Assembly: GCF_002087085.1 (NCBI RefSeq)
Contig: NZ_MWQY01000003.1
Span: 186,001 to 250,000 of the forward strand
From: Marispirochaeta aestuarii
Lineage (GTDB): Bacteria; Spirochaetota; Spirochaetia; JC444; Marispirochaetaceae
Reading direction: 5' to 3'
Length of the DNA: 64,000 nt
Numbering within the stretch: the first letter of the stretch is position 1; each line of letters opens with the position of its first letter. Under the pieces are notes generated by a model. The model ran no database searches and was not told the origin of the DNA. It saw only the letters and a program-made list of their open reading frames with translations. The position numbers and the translations under genes were made by a program. Below are positions 56,545-64,000 of the stretch, one piece after another.

Positions 56545-57384
56545 CTATTGCTTTACGGCACCAGCGACCAAGCCGCTCTTAAAAGACTTTTGAGCTATGA
56601 AGTACAAGAAAAATGTCGGAATAACTGATAGTGTGGCGGCTGCCATTAAACGTCCCCAGGCAAAATCATCTTCGACAATCCATTGAACTATACCTGCTGG
56701 TATGGTCATGCTTTTTGAGCTAGTCACAAAAACAAGGGCATATAGGAATTCGTTCCAACAAAGGGTAAAAGAATATAGAGCAACTACTGCAATGCCAGGC
56801 AACGATAGTGGTACAAAAATTTTGGTTAGTATTTGAGGTTTTGTACAACCATCCAATACAGCAGCCTCATCTAGACTTTGAGGAATAGTTGAAAAATAGC
56901 CATAGAGCATCCATGTACAAAAGGGAATAGTAGCACTTAGGTACGAAACTATTAATGCATATAGAGTATTTTGTATACCTGCCCTTGTTATTAAAAAGAA
57001 TAAAGGGATGAATAAAATAGCAGCAGGTATTAAATAACTTGCTATTATGCTTCTTGCAATAAAGATCCTCCCTGGAAACTTTAAGCGAGTAATTGCATAA
57101 GCACTCATGGTAGAAAAAACAATTGAAAACAATGTTACAGTCACACCTACAATCATAGAATTCTTCATATACTGAATAAAGTTTCCACGATTTATTACAT
57201 CTTGAAAGTTCTCAAGACTCCAGTTTTGTGGAAAAATCGTTACATTTCCTGCATAAAAATCTGCAGAAGGTCTAAATGCCGTAAAAAGAATCCATATAAT
57301 GGGAAAAACAGCCCAGAGGATACATATAATGACCAATAACAAAAATAAAATTTTCCTTACCGCATTGTATTTCTTGTAATCCAT
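56545..57384 (-). CDS. sugar ABC permease (MalG/CUT1 type)
   Basis: 279 residues with six membrane helices. The EAA loop is visible as DEAAVLDGCTKPQILTKIFVPLSLPG. Pairs with the adjacent MalF-like permease; no ATPase is encoded in the operon, so a shared MsmK-type ATPase elsewhere is needed. Confidence 0.93.
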   Translation of the reverse strand: MDYKKYNAVRKILFLLLVIICILWAVFPIIWILFTAFRPSADFYAGNVTIFPQNWSLENFQDVINRGNFIQYMKNSMIVGVTVTLFSIVFSTMSAYAITRLKFPGRIFIARSIIASYLIPAAILFIPLFFLITRAGIQNTLYALIVSYLSATIPFCTWMLYGYFSTIPQSLDEAAVLDGCTKPQILTKIFVPLSLPGIAVVALYSFTLCWNEFLYALVFVTSSKSMTIPAGIVQWIVEDDFAWGRLMAAATLSVIPTFFLYFIAQKSFKSGLVAGAVKQ

Positions 57385-57406
57385 AAACTCTTCCTTCTAA
57401 CCAGAA

Positions 57407-58312
57407 TTAATCATTTTTTAGCATGGTGCGAGTAAGGTACACAGTTAATACTGCAAAGACTGGAATTGCGGTAATTGAAACTGCCGACGCAAGAGAAATA
57501 TTTCTCATTTCTATGCCATATTTAAAAGTTAGAGTAGAAAGTATGTGAGTCATACCACCTGGACCACCACCAGTCATTGAATAAACATACTGAAATTGAT
57601 TAAAAGTCCATATAAATGACAGTAACATCGTTGTTATGATGATGTTAGTTAAACTTGGAAGGGTAATATAAAAGAACTTGTGTATTTTATTTCCCCCATC
57701 TATTTCTACCGCTTCATAAAGTTCCTTTGGTATTGTTACTAACCCAGCCAAAAGCATCATTGTATAAAACGGATAACCTTGCCAGGTCGCAGCTATAATC
57801 ACACTAATCATTGCGAACCTTGGATCAGAAAGCCAGTATATAGGTTCACTAGCTAAGCTATATTTAGCTAAAAGGATATTAAAAAAACCATTATAATCAT
57901 CAAAGATCCAGCGCCATGTTAACGCGGCAATATATGGAGAGATCGCCCAGGGTAAAATAATCAAAACCCTGACAGCACCCTTGAATGGAAAATTAGCATT
58001 TAGCAAAATAGCAGTTATTAGACCAATAAAAAACTTTAAAATAACTGAAGAAAAAGTATAGTAAAATGAATTACCAAAGGCACGCCAAAATTCAGCACTT
58101 TGAAATAATGTATAGAAATTTGATAGACCGATAAAATTCCCCTGACCACCCAAGCTCTTATTTGTAAAAGAGATCCAAATTGCTGTTAAAAATGGATATA
58201 ATATAACCAGCAATAAAATAGTTATTGTTGGTAGAATGAATAGATACGCAGTACGTATATCGCGGTACCTTTGTATTTCGAACAAATTTCTTGGAACAGA
58301 TGGAATTACCAT
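57407..58312 (-). CDS. sugar ABC permease (MalF/UgpA type)
   Basis: 301 residues, six membrane helices. EAA loop is YEAVEIDGGNKIHKFFYITLPSL. It comes 96 bases after the binding-protein gene, behind a strong hairpin, and 22 bases before the second permease. Confidence 0.93.
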   Translation of the reverse strand: MVIPSVPRNLFEIQRYRDIRTAYLFILPTITILLLVILYPFLTAIWISFTNKSLGGQGNFIGLSNFYTLFQSAEFWRAFGNSFYYTFSSVILKFFIGLITAILLNANFPFKGAVRVLIILPWAISPYIAALTWRWIFDDYNGFFNILLAKYSLASEPIYWLSDPRFAMISVIIAATWQGYPFYTMMLLAGLVTIPKELYEAVEIDGGNKIHKFFYITLPSLTNIIITTMLLSFIWTFNQFQYVYSMTGGGPGGMTHILSTLTFKYGIEMRNISLASAVSITAIPVFAVLTVYLTRTMLKND

Positions 58313-58336
58313 TTTTTTCCCCGATATCCATAATTT

Positions 58337-58368
58337 GGCAAAGTCGATTTATAAAAATCGACTTTGCC
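58337..58368 (-). promoter_or_regulatory. intercistronic stem-loop after the binding-protein gene
   Basis: Perfect 14-bp inverted repeat GGCAAAGTCGATTT / AAATCGACTTTGCC around a 4-base loop. It has no U-run, so it more likely protects the binding-protein mRNA 3' end than ends transcription, which would favour more binding protein than permease. Confidence 0.7.
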
Positions 58369-58408
58369 ATAATCGAAAACTTTTCTATAATTTATAAAGT
58401 CAATTTTT

Positions 58409-59692
58409 TTAAAACTTTGCTGCTATTTCTTTAAAGGCTTTATCTGCGTTTCTTACTGCCTCTTCTGGTGACATACCGCGTACTATCATATCAGAAAATG
58501 CTTTTGTAAGGATTCGCTGAACAAGCATTTCTGAAGCAGCGGCACTTGCTGGTCCCTTATAACCAACAACTTTAGCCTCTTCCAACATTTTACCTAAGTC
58601 TTCGAATTTCGGGTTGCTATTCCAAAAGGGTGTATCTATTAAATCCCTATATACAGGCAGATAGCGCGATCCGGCTGATTCAATTATTTTATTATAATTA
58701 TCAACCTGATAAAGGTATCTCAATGCATCTTTTGCCAGCTCATGCTTTTTAGAGTCTTTCGGTAGTGACACCGCCCAACATGCAGTTAGATTTGCACGTG
58801 TTCCTCTGGGGCCAGCAGGCATTCTCGAGAGTACCGTATTTTCATGCAAAGTATCATCATTTTCTTTTATCCATCTGTAAACACTACCAGGATTGATAAT
58901 GAATGCTGTTTGCTTCATCTGGTATGCCTGGTTATTACTACTATCATTCCAGGTAGTAGCGCCCTTGGGGATCGTTTCATCCTCTTCATACATTTTTTTA
59001 ATTAGTCTAAATACCTCTAAAGTTTCCGGTGAATTAAAAACAACTTGTCCATTTTCATTAAAAATATACGAATCGAAAGCCCACATGATTATTCTTGTTG
59101 AGAATTCTGTATCATTTATTTCGGAAAGAGGATGTCCAAAAGCTGGTATGTTGTATTTTTCCTTAATTTTAACAGAAATCCTCGCGATATCATCCCAAGT
59201 TTGTGGGAGTTCTTCACCAACACCCTTTACTAAATCCTCTCGGACATAGAAAAAATAGATATCATTCTGAAACGGAACACCATACAGTTCATCTTCGTGT
59301 TGAAGTACTGGGAGAACTCCATCGAACATTCCACCACCACGTTTATTAAGCTCTTGAAAGAAATCATCCAATGGTGTGAGGACTCCTTGCGTTGCATAAT
59401 ACTTACAAAAATCTCCATCGAAAGTAATAACATCGGGAACATTCCCAGTTTCAAAAGCAGCAGCGAATTTCTCTTTTTGAACTTCTGAGGTGATTGTCGT
59501 GTATTCTACTTCTACGTTGTTCTGCTCACCCCATTCCTTGAGAATTTCTTCGATTAACTCATCGGTTGCCCTGTCCTGCGCTTGCTTACCCCAGAAAACA
59601 AGTGTTTCTTTATCTGATTCCTCTTGTCCTCCAGCAAAAAGCAAACCCATCGCAATTATTACGACTAGACATACTGTTAATAACTTCTTCAT
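58409..59692 (-). CDS. sugar ABC extracellular solute-binding protein
   Basis: 427 residues, family 1 binding protein. The signal peptide (MKKLLTVCLVVIIAMGLLFA) is cut near FAGGQEE, a pattern common in spirochaete periplasmic proteins; no lipobox Cys. ETLVFWGKQAQ and ATTWNDSSNNQAYQMKQTAF are family-like. First gene of the operon; AAGGAGG precedes the ATG. Confidence 0.94.
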   Translation of the reverse strand: MKKLLTVCLVVIIAMGLLFAGGQEESDKETLVFWGKQAQDRATDELIEEILKEWGEQNNVEVEYTTITSEVQKEKFAAAFETGNVPDVITFDGDFCKYYATQGVLTPLDDFFQELNKRGGGMFDGVLPVLQHEDELYGVPFQNDIYFFYVREDLVKGVGEELPQTWDDIARISVKIKEKYNIPAFGHPLSEINDTEFSTRIIMWAFDSYIFNENGQVVFNSPETLEVFRLIKKMYEEDETIPKGATTWNDSSNNQAYQMKQTAFIINPGSVYRWIKENDDTLHENTVLSRMPAGPRGTRANLTACWAVSLPKDSKKHELAKDALRYLYQVDNYNKIIESAGSRYLPVYRDLIDTPFWNSNPKFEDLGKMLEEAKVVGYKGPASAAASEMLVQRILTKAFSDMIVRGMSPEEAVRNADKAFKEIAAKF

Positions 59693-59712
59693 CCTGGTTT
59701 CCTCCTTGGATT

Positions 59713-59767
59713 ACGGACACGTGTCCGTTAGTGAATTTATGGTAAACGCAAACGTGTGCGCTGTCAA
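59713..59767 (-). promoter_or_regulatory. sugar operon promoter with two LacI-type operators
   Basis: On the minus strand TTGACA (59762-59767) and TACCAT (59739-59744) are 17 bases apart. A perfect 16-bp palindrome ACGGACACGTGTCCGT (59713-59728) lies just after the start site. A near palindrome ACGCAAACGTGTGCGC (59746-59761) fills the spacer. Both share ACG-A-ACGTGT-CG, a LacI-type CG-centred operator. Confidence 0.8.
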
Positions 59768-59817
59768 GAAATAATTTTATTAGTTTTAAATACATTTTTA
59801 CCGCTGGATAGTGTAAA

Positions 59818-62800
59818 TCACTCCTCAAACCCGAAATCGTCGAACTTCAGCACATTACAGTTCTCTGCGATAACCCGGCGTTTTTCGTCGCTTAACCCAT
59901 CCGGAACATGGACATCTATGTCGAGGTTTATTTTTACTTCAGATCCAACAATACTCGTGAGGTGCTGCAGCACTTCTTCCGAGATTTTTCCAATTTCCCG
60001 GGAGATATGCAGGGGGTCGATTTTTTTATGGGCATAAAAACGCCGCTGCGGATTATCCACAGTGATGTGCTCAGCTGGTCTGGCTGTTGTATCGTGATTA
60101 TTTGCAGCTTCACCGCTGCCATGGGGAGTTGTACCCGGTTCCGGGTATGCTGAAGGAGCATTATTCTTAGGTTCAGATTCGGCTGCCTTCAACTGCTGTA
60201 CTGCTGCTGCGGCCTGAACAACAATCCCTCTCTCCGTATTTATTGAAACCACCCTGCCTGCCTTCAAGCCCTGATAGCGCTGAGCGTTATCATCGTAGCT
60301 GTCGGCATAGGCAAAACCGTCGCGTTCCCATTCGGGCAAGGCTATTCCGTCGATTACTGCGTTTTCAAGGACCTTTACGCTGGTAACTCTAGGAAGGTAG
60401 GGATAGGTAAAAAAATACTGAATCAGGTCCTTAACAGGAACATGAGAGCCTTTCCAGAGAGGGATTCGATCAAGGTCGATTTTCAGGTTCGATCCGCCCA
60501 TTTCAGCTTGCAGGATTCCTTCGGTACGCAGTTTTTTCGACAGACGTACTGCAAGGGCTTCACTGCCCTGCAAACGGTACTCCGTCAGTTCTATACTTTT
60601 CTTTGGATCCTCCTGGTACGGGACAAGGGCCCAGCAGAAGGTTTCCGGAATTTGCAGCTGTACTGTGCCTGCACATGAATCACGCTGTTCCTCCGCCTGC
60701 CGTATCTGATCAGGGGTCAAATTCAGCGAAACCCTGTCATCAAGAATGCTCTGCCAGGCAAGGTATATTCGCACCGCCTTGTTAAGATCGACATTGCGGC
60801 TTTGATCCGCAGCCAGAAATACCAACGCGTTTCGGTAAATACGGGGTGCGTTGCCCCGGGAATTGAGGATCTCTTCAGCCTTTTCACGAGCGGAAGAGGC
60901 CGCATCTCCTTTCAGGTGGGTGTTGTCGGTACTCAGCACGACCAGTCGGGTCGACATTTCATCGAAGATATCGGCTCCGCCCTGGGGAAATACGTGTACC
61001 TTCTGAAAACCACCGGTATCAGAAGCAGCAAGCTCAATCCGCCGCTGGATCTCTTTCCACACATCATGGGAATCGATCTGCCCCGCCCTTCCCTGGGCTA
61101 TTTTTCGAACTGTGGGCTGGGTGGAATACCAGTAGCGGCGGTTATCAACATAGAGGTAGGTTGCGTTATCCGCCAGCCTGCGCAGGGCATCTCCAAAGGT
61201 GGAGACGGCCTCACCGGGCTGGACGCAGCCGAGTTTTATTTCCTGTTCATCAATGCCCCGTTGAGCTGCGTGCTGGATCGGGGCGGATCCAAGGTAGATG
61301 GTCCGGGCCACCCTACGTACAGCGGAGTATCTTCCCAGATTGGTATTCTCTGAATCAATTTTTCTGGGCAGGGACTGGTCTCCATCCACATCATGGTCAA
61401 TAACCGGTTTCCAGTTGTCCTCCAGATAACGGGTCAGCTCACTCTTTACGTCAGGATCATCTATGGGGATGGTGGAGGGCATTATCAGCAGACTGCGGTC
61501 ATCCTTTTCCCAGAGAGAATAGATTACCGTCGCCATAAGGCGCAGCACACCCCGGGTCCTTTGGAAGCGATCGAGGGTGGACCAGGTGTTATAGAGCTTG
61601 TCGAACAGGTCTGGATGAACGGGATATGCCCGCTTGATGCGTTCCCTGTAGTCGACCTCCTTACACTCCGGGGGAAAATCCTGACTCTGGTCAAGATACA
61701 TGTCGGAAAAGGCCCTGGCAACGGCATCGAGGGCTTTATGGTCCAGCACGCGGCGAAAGAGCCTGCGGCGTACAATCTCAAAGCCTTCCTCCGCGGTCGC
61801 AGGACTCCAGGGGGTATGCACGCGACCGATGGCATTCTTCAGCCGGTCAAGGGCGGCCTGCCCGCCTTTCCCCCCGATTTCGTTATCCGAGGCCGGCACA
61901 CTGACTACAAGAAAGGTATTTTTCGCGTTCTTGGCAGACTCGCTCAAGGTCTGGGCAAAGGTAAACTGGGTATCGAAGGTCCCCGACGGCAGAGTGTCTA
62001 CATCGTAGAACTGCCGGGCATAGGCAACCCACTCATCCACCAGGATCAGGCAGGGTGAATAGGCATCGAAGAGCTCCTTTAGGGCATCCCCGGGATTAGT
62101 CGAAGTGGCATCGGATTCGGCTATCATGGCATAGGCATCCCTGCCGCCAAGCTGCCAGGCGATCTCTCCCCAGAGGGTATTCACCACGGTTCCATCAGCT
62201 TTTTTGTCGGGTTTGCCGGGAGGGATTTTATTCCCGACGATTACTGCCCGGTTTACTTTTTTAGGGACTTCTATCCCCAGCTCCTTGACCAGGGAGTCAG
62301 CCCCGGCCAGTTCCGAGGCAGCGATGCCGGAAAAGAGATGATAGAGGGCCAGCATGGAGTGGGTCTTACCACCGCCGAAGTTGGTCTGCAGTTCCACCAC
62401 TGGGTCTCCACCGTTCCCGGAAATACGCTTCAGTCCGGTTTTAAGCAGTTCATTGAGACCTTCAGTAATGAAGGTCCTGCGAAAAAATTCCCTGGGGTCC
62501 AGGTATTCTCCCGAGCCCCTGCCAAGATACACCTCCCAGAGGTCGGCGGCAAACTCGGCCTGGTTGTAGTTGCCCGAGGCAACATCCTTATGGGGCTCGA
62601 TTACCTCCCGCCAGGGTTTAAGACCGGAAGCCGTTTCTGTTTTTACCTTAACGGTAACCTTCTTCCGTGCTTCCTTGCGGGCCTGCTCGTTAAACCGGAT
62701 CCGTAGAAGATCCTGTTTTTCCGTATTTATCGCCCCTGATGCCGGAGAAGCAATGGATTCCAGGAGCAGGCCGATGCTGTCGAGGGCCCGATAGGCTTCG

Positions 62801-63123
62801 TCCGTGGAAAAAGGCTGCTGATGGGCCCACTGATTGCGGGCATCCTTGATCTGGAAAACCAGGCTGCGATCGCTGCGCCCCAGAACATCGGAGAAGACCT
62901 CGTTCCAGCGGACCTGCATAATCGTCAGAAGCACCTGGATATCCCAGCTGGCAGGGTCTTCGCTTATGGAACCGCCGTACTGGTTTGAGCTGAATATGGC
63001 GGCAATATCCTGAAAATAATTTTTTCCCAGCTTTGTCCGCACCTGGCGGAACACAAAGGGTGTAAGTTCCCTGTTCAGTGTATCCAGGGCTTTTCCTACC
63101 CGTTCTGCATTACTCAACGCCAT
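59818..63123 (-). CDS. DUF499 ATPase with N-terminal Swt1-type HEPN domain
   Basis: 1101 residues. The N-terminal ~125 residues look like a Swt1-type HEPN domain, with R96-NQWA-H101 in the place of the HEPN Rx4-6H RNase motif. The DUF499 P-loop ATPase follows (NFGGGKTHS near residue 246, ILVDEWVAYARQ near 360). The C-terminal 200 residues are basic/low complexity and then beta-rich. DUF499 proteins accompany DUF1156 methylases in antiphage-associated clusters. It lies 21 bases after the methylase gene; AGGAAGG precedes the ATG. Confidence 0.85.
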   Translation of the reverse strand: MALSNAERVGKALDTLNRELTPFVFRQVRTKLGKNYFQDIAAIFSSNQYGGSISEDPASWDIQVLLTIMQVRWNEVFSDVLGRSDRSLVFQIKDARNQWAHQQPFSTDEAYRALDSIGLLLESIASPASGAINTEKQDLLRIRFNEQARKEARKKVTVKVKTETASGLKPWREVIEPHKDVASGNYNQAEFAADLWEVYLGRGSGEYLDPREFFRRTFITEGLNELLKTGLKRISGNGGDPVVELQTNFGGGKTHSMLALYHLFSGIAASELAGADSLVKELGIEVPKKVNRAVIVGNKIPPGKPDKKADGTVVNTLWGEIAWQLGGRDAYAMIAESDATSTNPGDALKELFDAYSPCLILVDEWVAYARQFYDVDTLPSGTFDTQFTFAQTLSESAKNAKNTFLVVSVPASDNEIGGKGGQAALDRLKNAIGRVHTPWSPATAEEGFEIVRRRLFRRVLDHKALDAVARAFSDMYLDQSQDFPPECKEVDYRERIKRAYPVHPDLFDKLYNTWSTLDRFQRTRGVLRLMATVIYSLWEKDDRSLLIMPSTIPIDDPDVKSELTRYLEDNWKPVIDHDVDGDQSLPRKIDSENTNLGRYSAVRRVARTIYLGSAPIQHAAQRGIDEQEIKLGCVQPGEAVSTFGDALRRLADNATYLYVDNRRYWYSTQPTVRKIAQGRAGQIDSHDVWKEIQRRIELAASDTGGFQKVHVFPQGGADIFDEMSTRLVVLSTDNTHLKGDAASSAREKAEEILNSRGNAPRIYRNALVFLAADQSRNVDLNKAVRIYLAWQSILDDRVSLNLTPDQIRQAEEQRDSCAGTVQLQIPETFCWALVPYQEDPKKSIELTEYRLQGSEALAVRLSKKLRTEGILQAEMGGSNLKIDLDRIPLWKGSHVPVKDLIQYFFTYPYLPRVTSVKVLENAVIDGIALPEWERDGFAYADSYDDNAQRYQGLKAGRVVSINTERGIVVQAAAAVQQLKAAESEPKNNAPSAYPEPGTTPHGSGEAANNHDTTARPAEHITVDNPQRRFYAHKKIDPLHISREIGKISEEVLQHLTSIVGSEVKINLDIDVHVPDGLSDEKRRVIAENCNVLKFDDFGFEE

Positions 63124-63144
63124 CTTTTACCTTCCTGTTATACG

Positions 63145-64000
63145 CTATGAAAAAAGTTCCTGTTGGGTTTCCCGGCCCTTGTAGACTGCAGCCAGCCGTT
63201 CAATCTCGCTCCAGCTGGTTATAAGCCCGTTGTAGGCAAGGCCGTCACTGGTCCAGTTTTTGCGTTCGCAGATCGAATAGAGCAGGTATGCAAGCTCCCG
63301 GGCGGCATCCGCCTTCTGCGGTCCGACGGCATGAAGTACCCGGGCGGCGGCCTCCTCCCCTTTTTTCTGCAGCTTCCTGCATAGGTGCTGGGTCACCATC
63401 CAGACCGGTACACCGGTATCGGTAAAGGCTTCCCAGTCCGGGTCCAGGTCGTCCCGGCTGACAAGCTGCACCTTGCCTTTACCGGAGACCACAATCCCCT
63501 GGGCGGCTACATCCGCTACGGTAATGTCCTTGGCGTTGGCCAGCTGTTCGGCAACGCCATAATCAGCCTCCTGAATGCCGTACTGCTGGAACCAGACGAC
63601 AGCCCAGCGGGTAAAGCGGTCGAAATCAGCCTCCTGTTCATTCAGGATTTCGTCCAGGACCTGATTAATAAGCCCCAGGGCGACCCTGACCGTCATTGCA
63701 GAACCGTCGGATTCCAGTACCCGGTGATGGCGGGAGAAGACCGCCATCCCCGGCCCGATGGCCGACTGGGCCAGGTCCACCGGGGCAATGTTCCCCGCCT
63801 GAAAGGCCCGTAATCCCTGGGGGAGCTCGGAACGCAGAATGCGGATAAAATCGCTTCGGCGGATGTCCGGGGCGGTCTCGTCCCGCTTGCGGCAGACCAG
63901 GACAATGGAGGAAGCCAGGGCGTTTGTGCCGATACCAACTGCCCTGTTCGCCATCTCGGTGCGCATGGGCCAGGTGCCGATTATCTGGAACCCCGTCTCC
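63145..64000 (-). CDS. DUF1156 adenine-type methylase, C-terminal part (truncated by window)
   Basis: The frame is open to the window edge; the gene starts beyond 64000. The visible ~285 residues include TWPMRTEM and NALASSIVLVCRKR, characteristic of DUF1156 DNA methylases; their AdoMet and NPPY motifs would be upstream. Transcribed with the DUF499 ATPase. Confidence 0.85.
   Translation of the reverse strand, partial: ETGFQIIGTWPMRTEMANRAVGIGTNALASSIVLVCRKRDETAPDIRRSDFIRILRSELPQGLRAFQAGNIAPVDLAQSAIGPGMAVFSRHHRVLESDGSAMTVRVALGLINQVLDEILNEQEADFDRFTRWAVVWFQQYGIQEADYGVAEQLANAKDITVADVAAQGIVVSGKGKVQLVSRDDLDPDWEAFTDTGVPVWMVTQHLCRKLQKKGEEAAARVLHAVGPQKADAARELAYLLYSICERKNWTSDGLAYNGLITSWSEIERLAAVYKGRETQQELFS

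Overview
The window looks like the chromosome of a free-living, GC-rich spirochaete (inference). The evidence is a bacterial V-type ATPase operon with a DUF2764 gene, a PhoH/PgpH-type HD/YbeY/CBS operon, an LptD-like outer-membrane protein, and a sugar-binding protein with a typical spirochaete signal peptide ending FAGGQEE.

1-32.25 kb is an ordinary backbone, mostly on the minus strand. It holds a phoH-pgpH-ybeY-CBS-TPR operon, uvrA with an lptD-like gene, a Gld-type ABC exporter operon, ispG with a TPR gene, the V-ATPase operon (E, DUF2764, A, B, D, I, K), and rsgA/murI with small genes. On the plus strand are a NatAB-like ABC exporter, a 20-codon membrane peptide and tRNA-Gly(UCC).

32.28-48.84 kb is a 16.5-kb integrative island in the 3' half of tRNA-Gly, bounded by 48-bp perfect direct repeats. 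It carries a tyrosine integrase, paired arm-type sites, a small HTH/excisionase-like gene, a RepA-like ATPase, small unknown genes, a decayed IS3-family element and a five-gene DISARM-like antiphage operon. That operon reads drmE-like, drmA, drmB, drmC and an N6-adenine-type methylase. A DrmE-like/DrmABC set with an adenine-type methylase does not fit the two published DISARM classes cleanly. A strong promoter at the right end would drive the integrase only in the excised circle.

48.85-52.1 kb is a cassette-like zone. Five related imperfect-palindromic repeats separate small gene units: a coiled-coil protein, a GxxExxY nuclease-like gene, a FitAB/VapBC-type toxin-antitoxin pair, and a second GxxExxY gene. 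Each GxxExxY gene follows a ~130-nt inverted-repeat leader that can hide its ribosome-binding site and can form either a pseudoknot or two alternative folds. I regard this as the most likely undescribed system here.

52.3-59.8 kb has an ADP-ribosylglycohydrolase and a visibly AT-rich sugar operon (binding protein, two permeases, PfkB kinase, class II aldolase) with a LacI-family regulator. Two matching palindromic operators lie in the operon promoter. 59.8-64 kb is the start of a second probable antiphage cluster: a DUF499 ATPase with an N-terminal Swt1-type HEPN domain, and the C-terminal part of a DUF1156 methylase that runs off the window.
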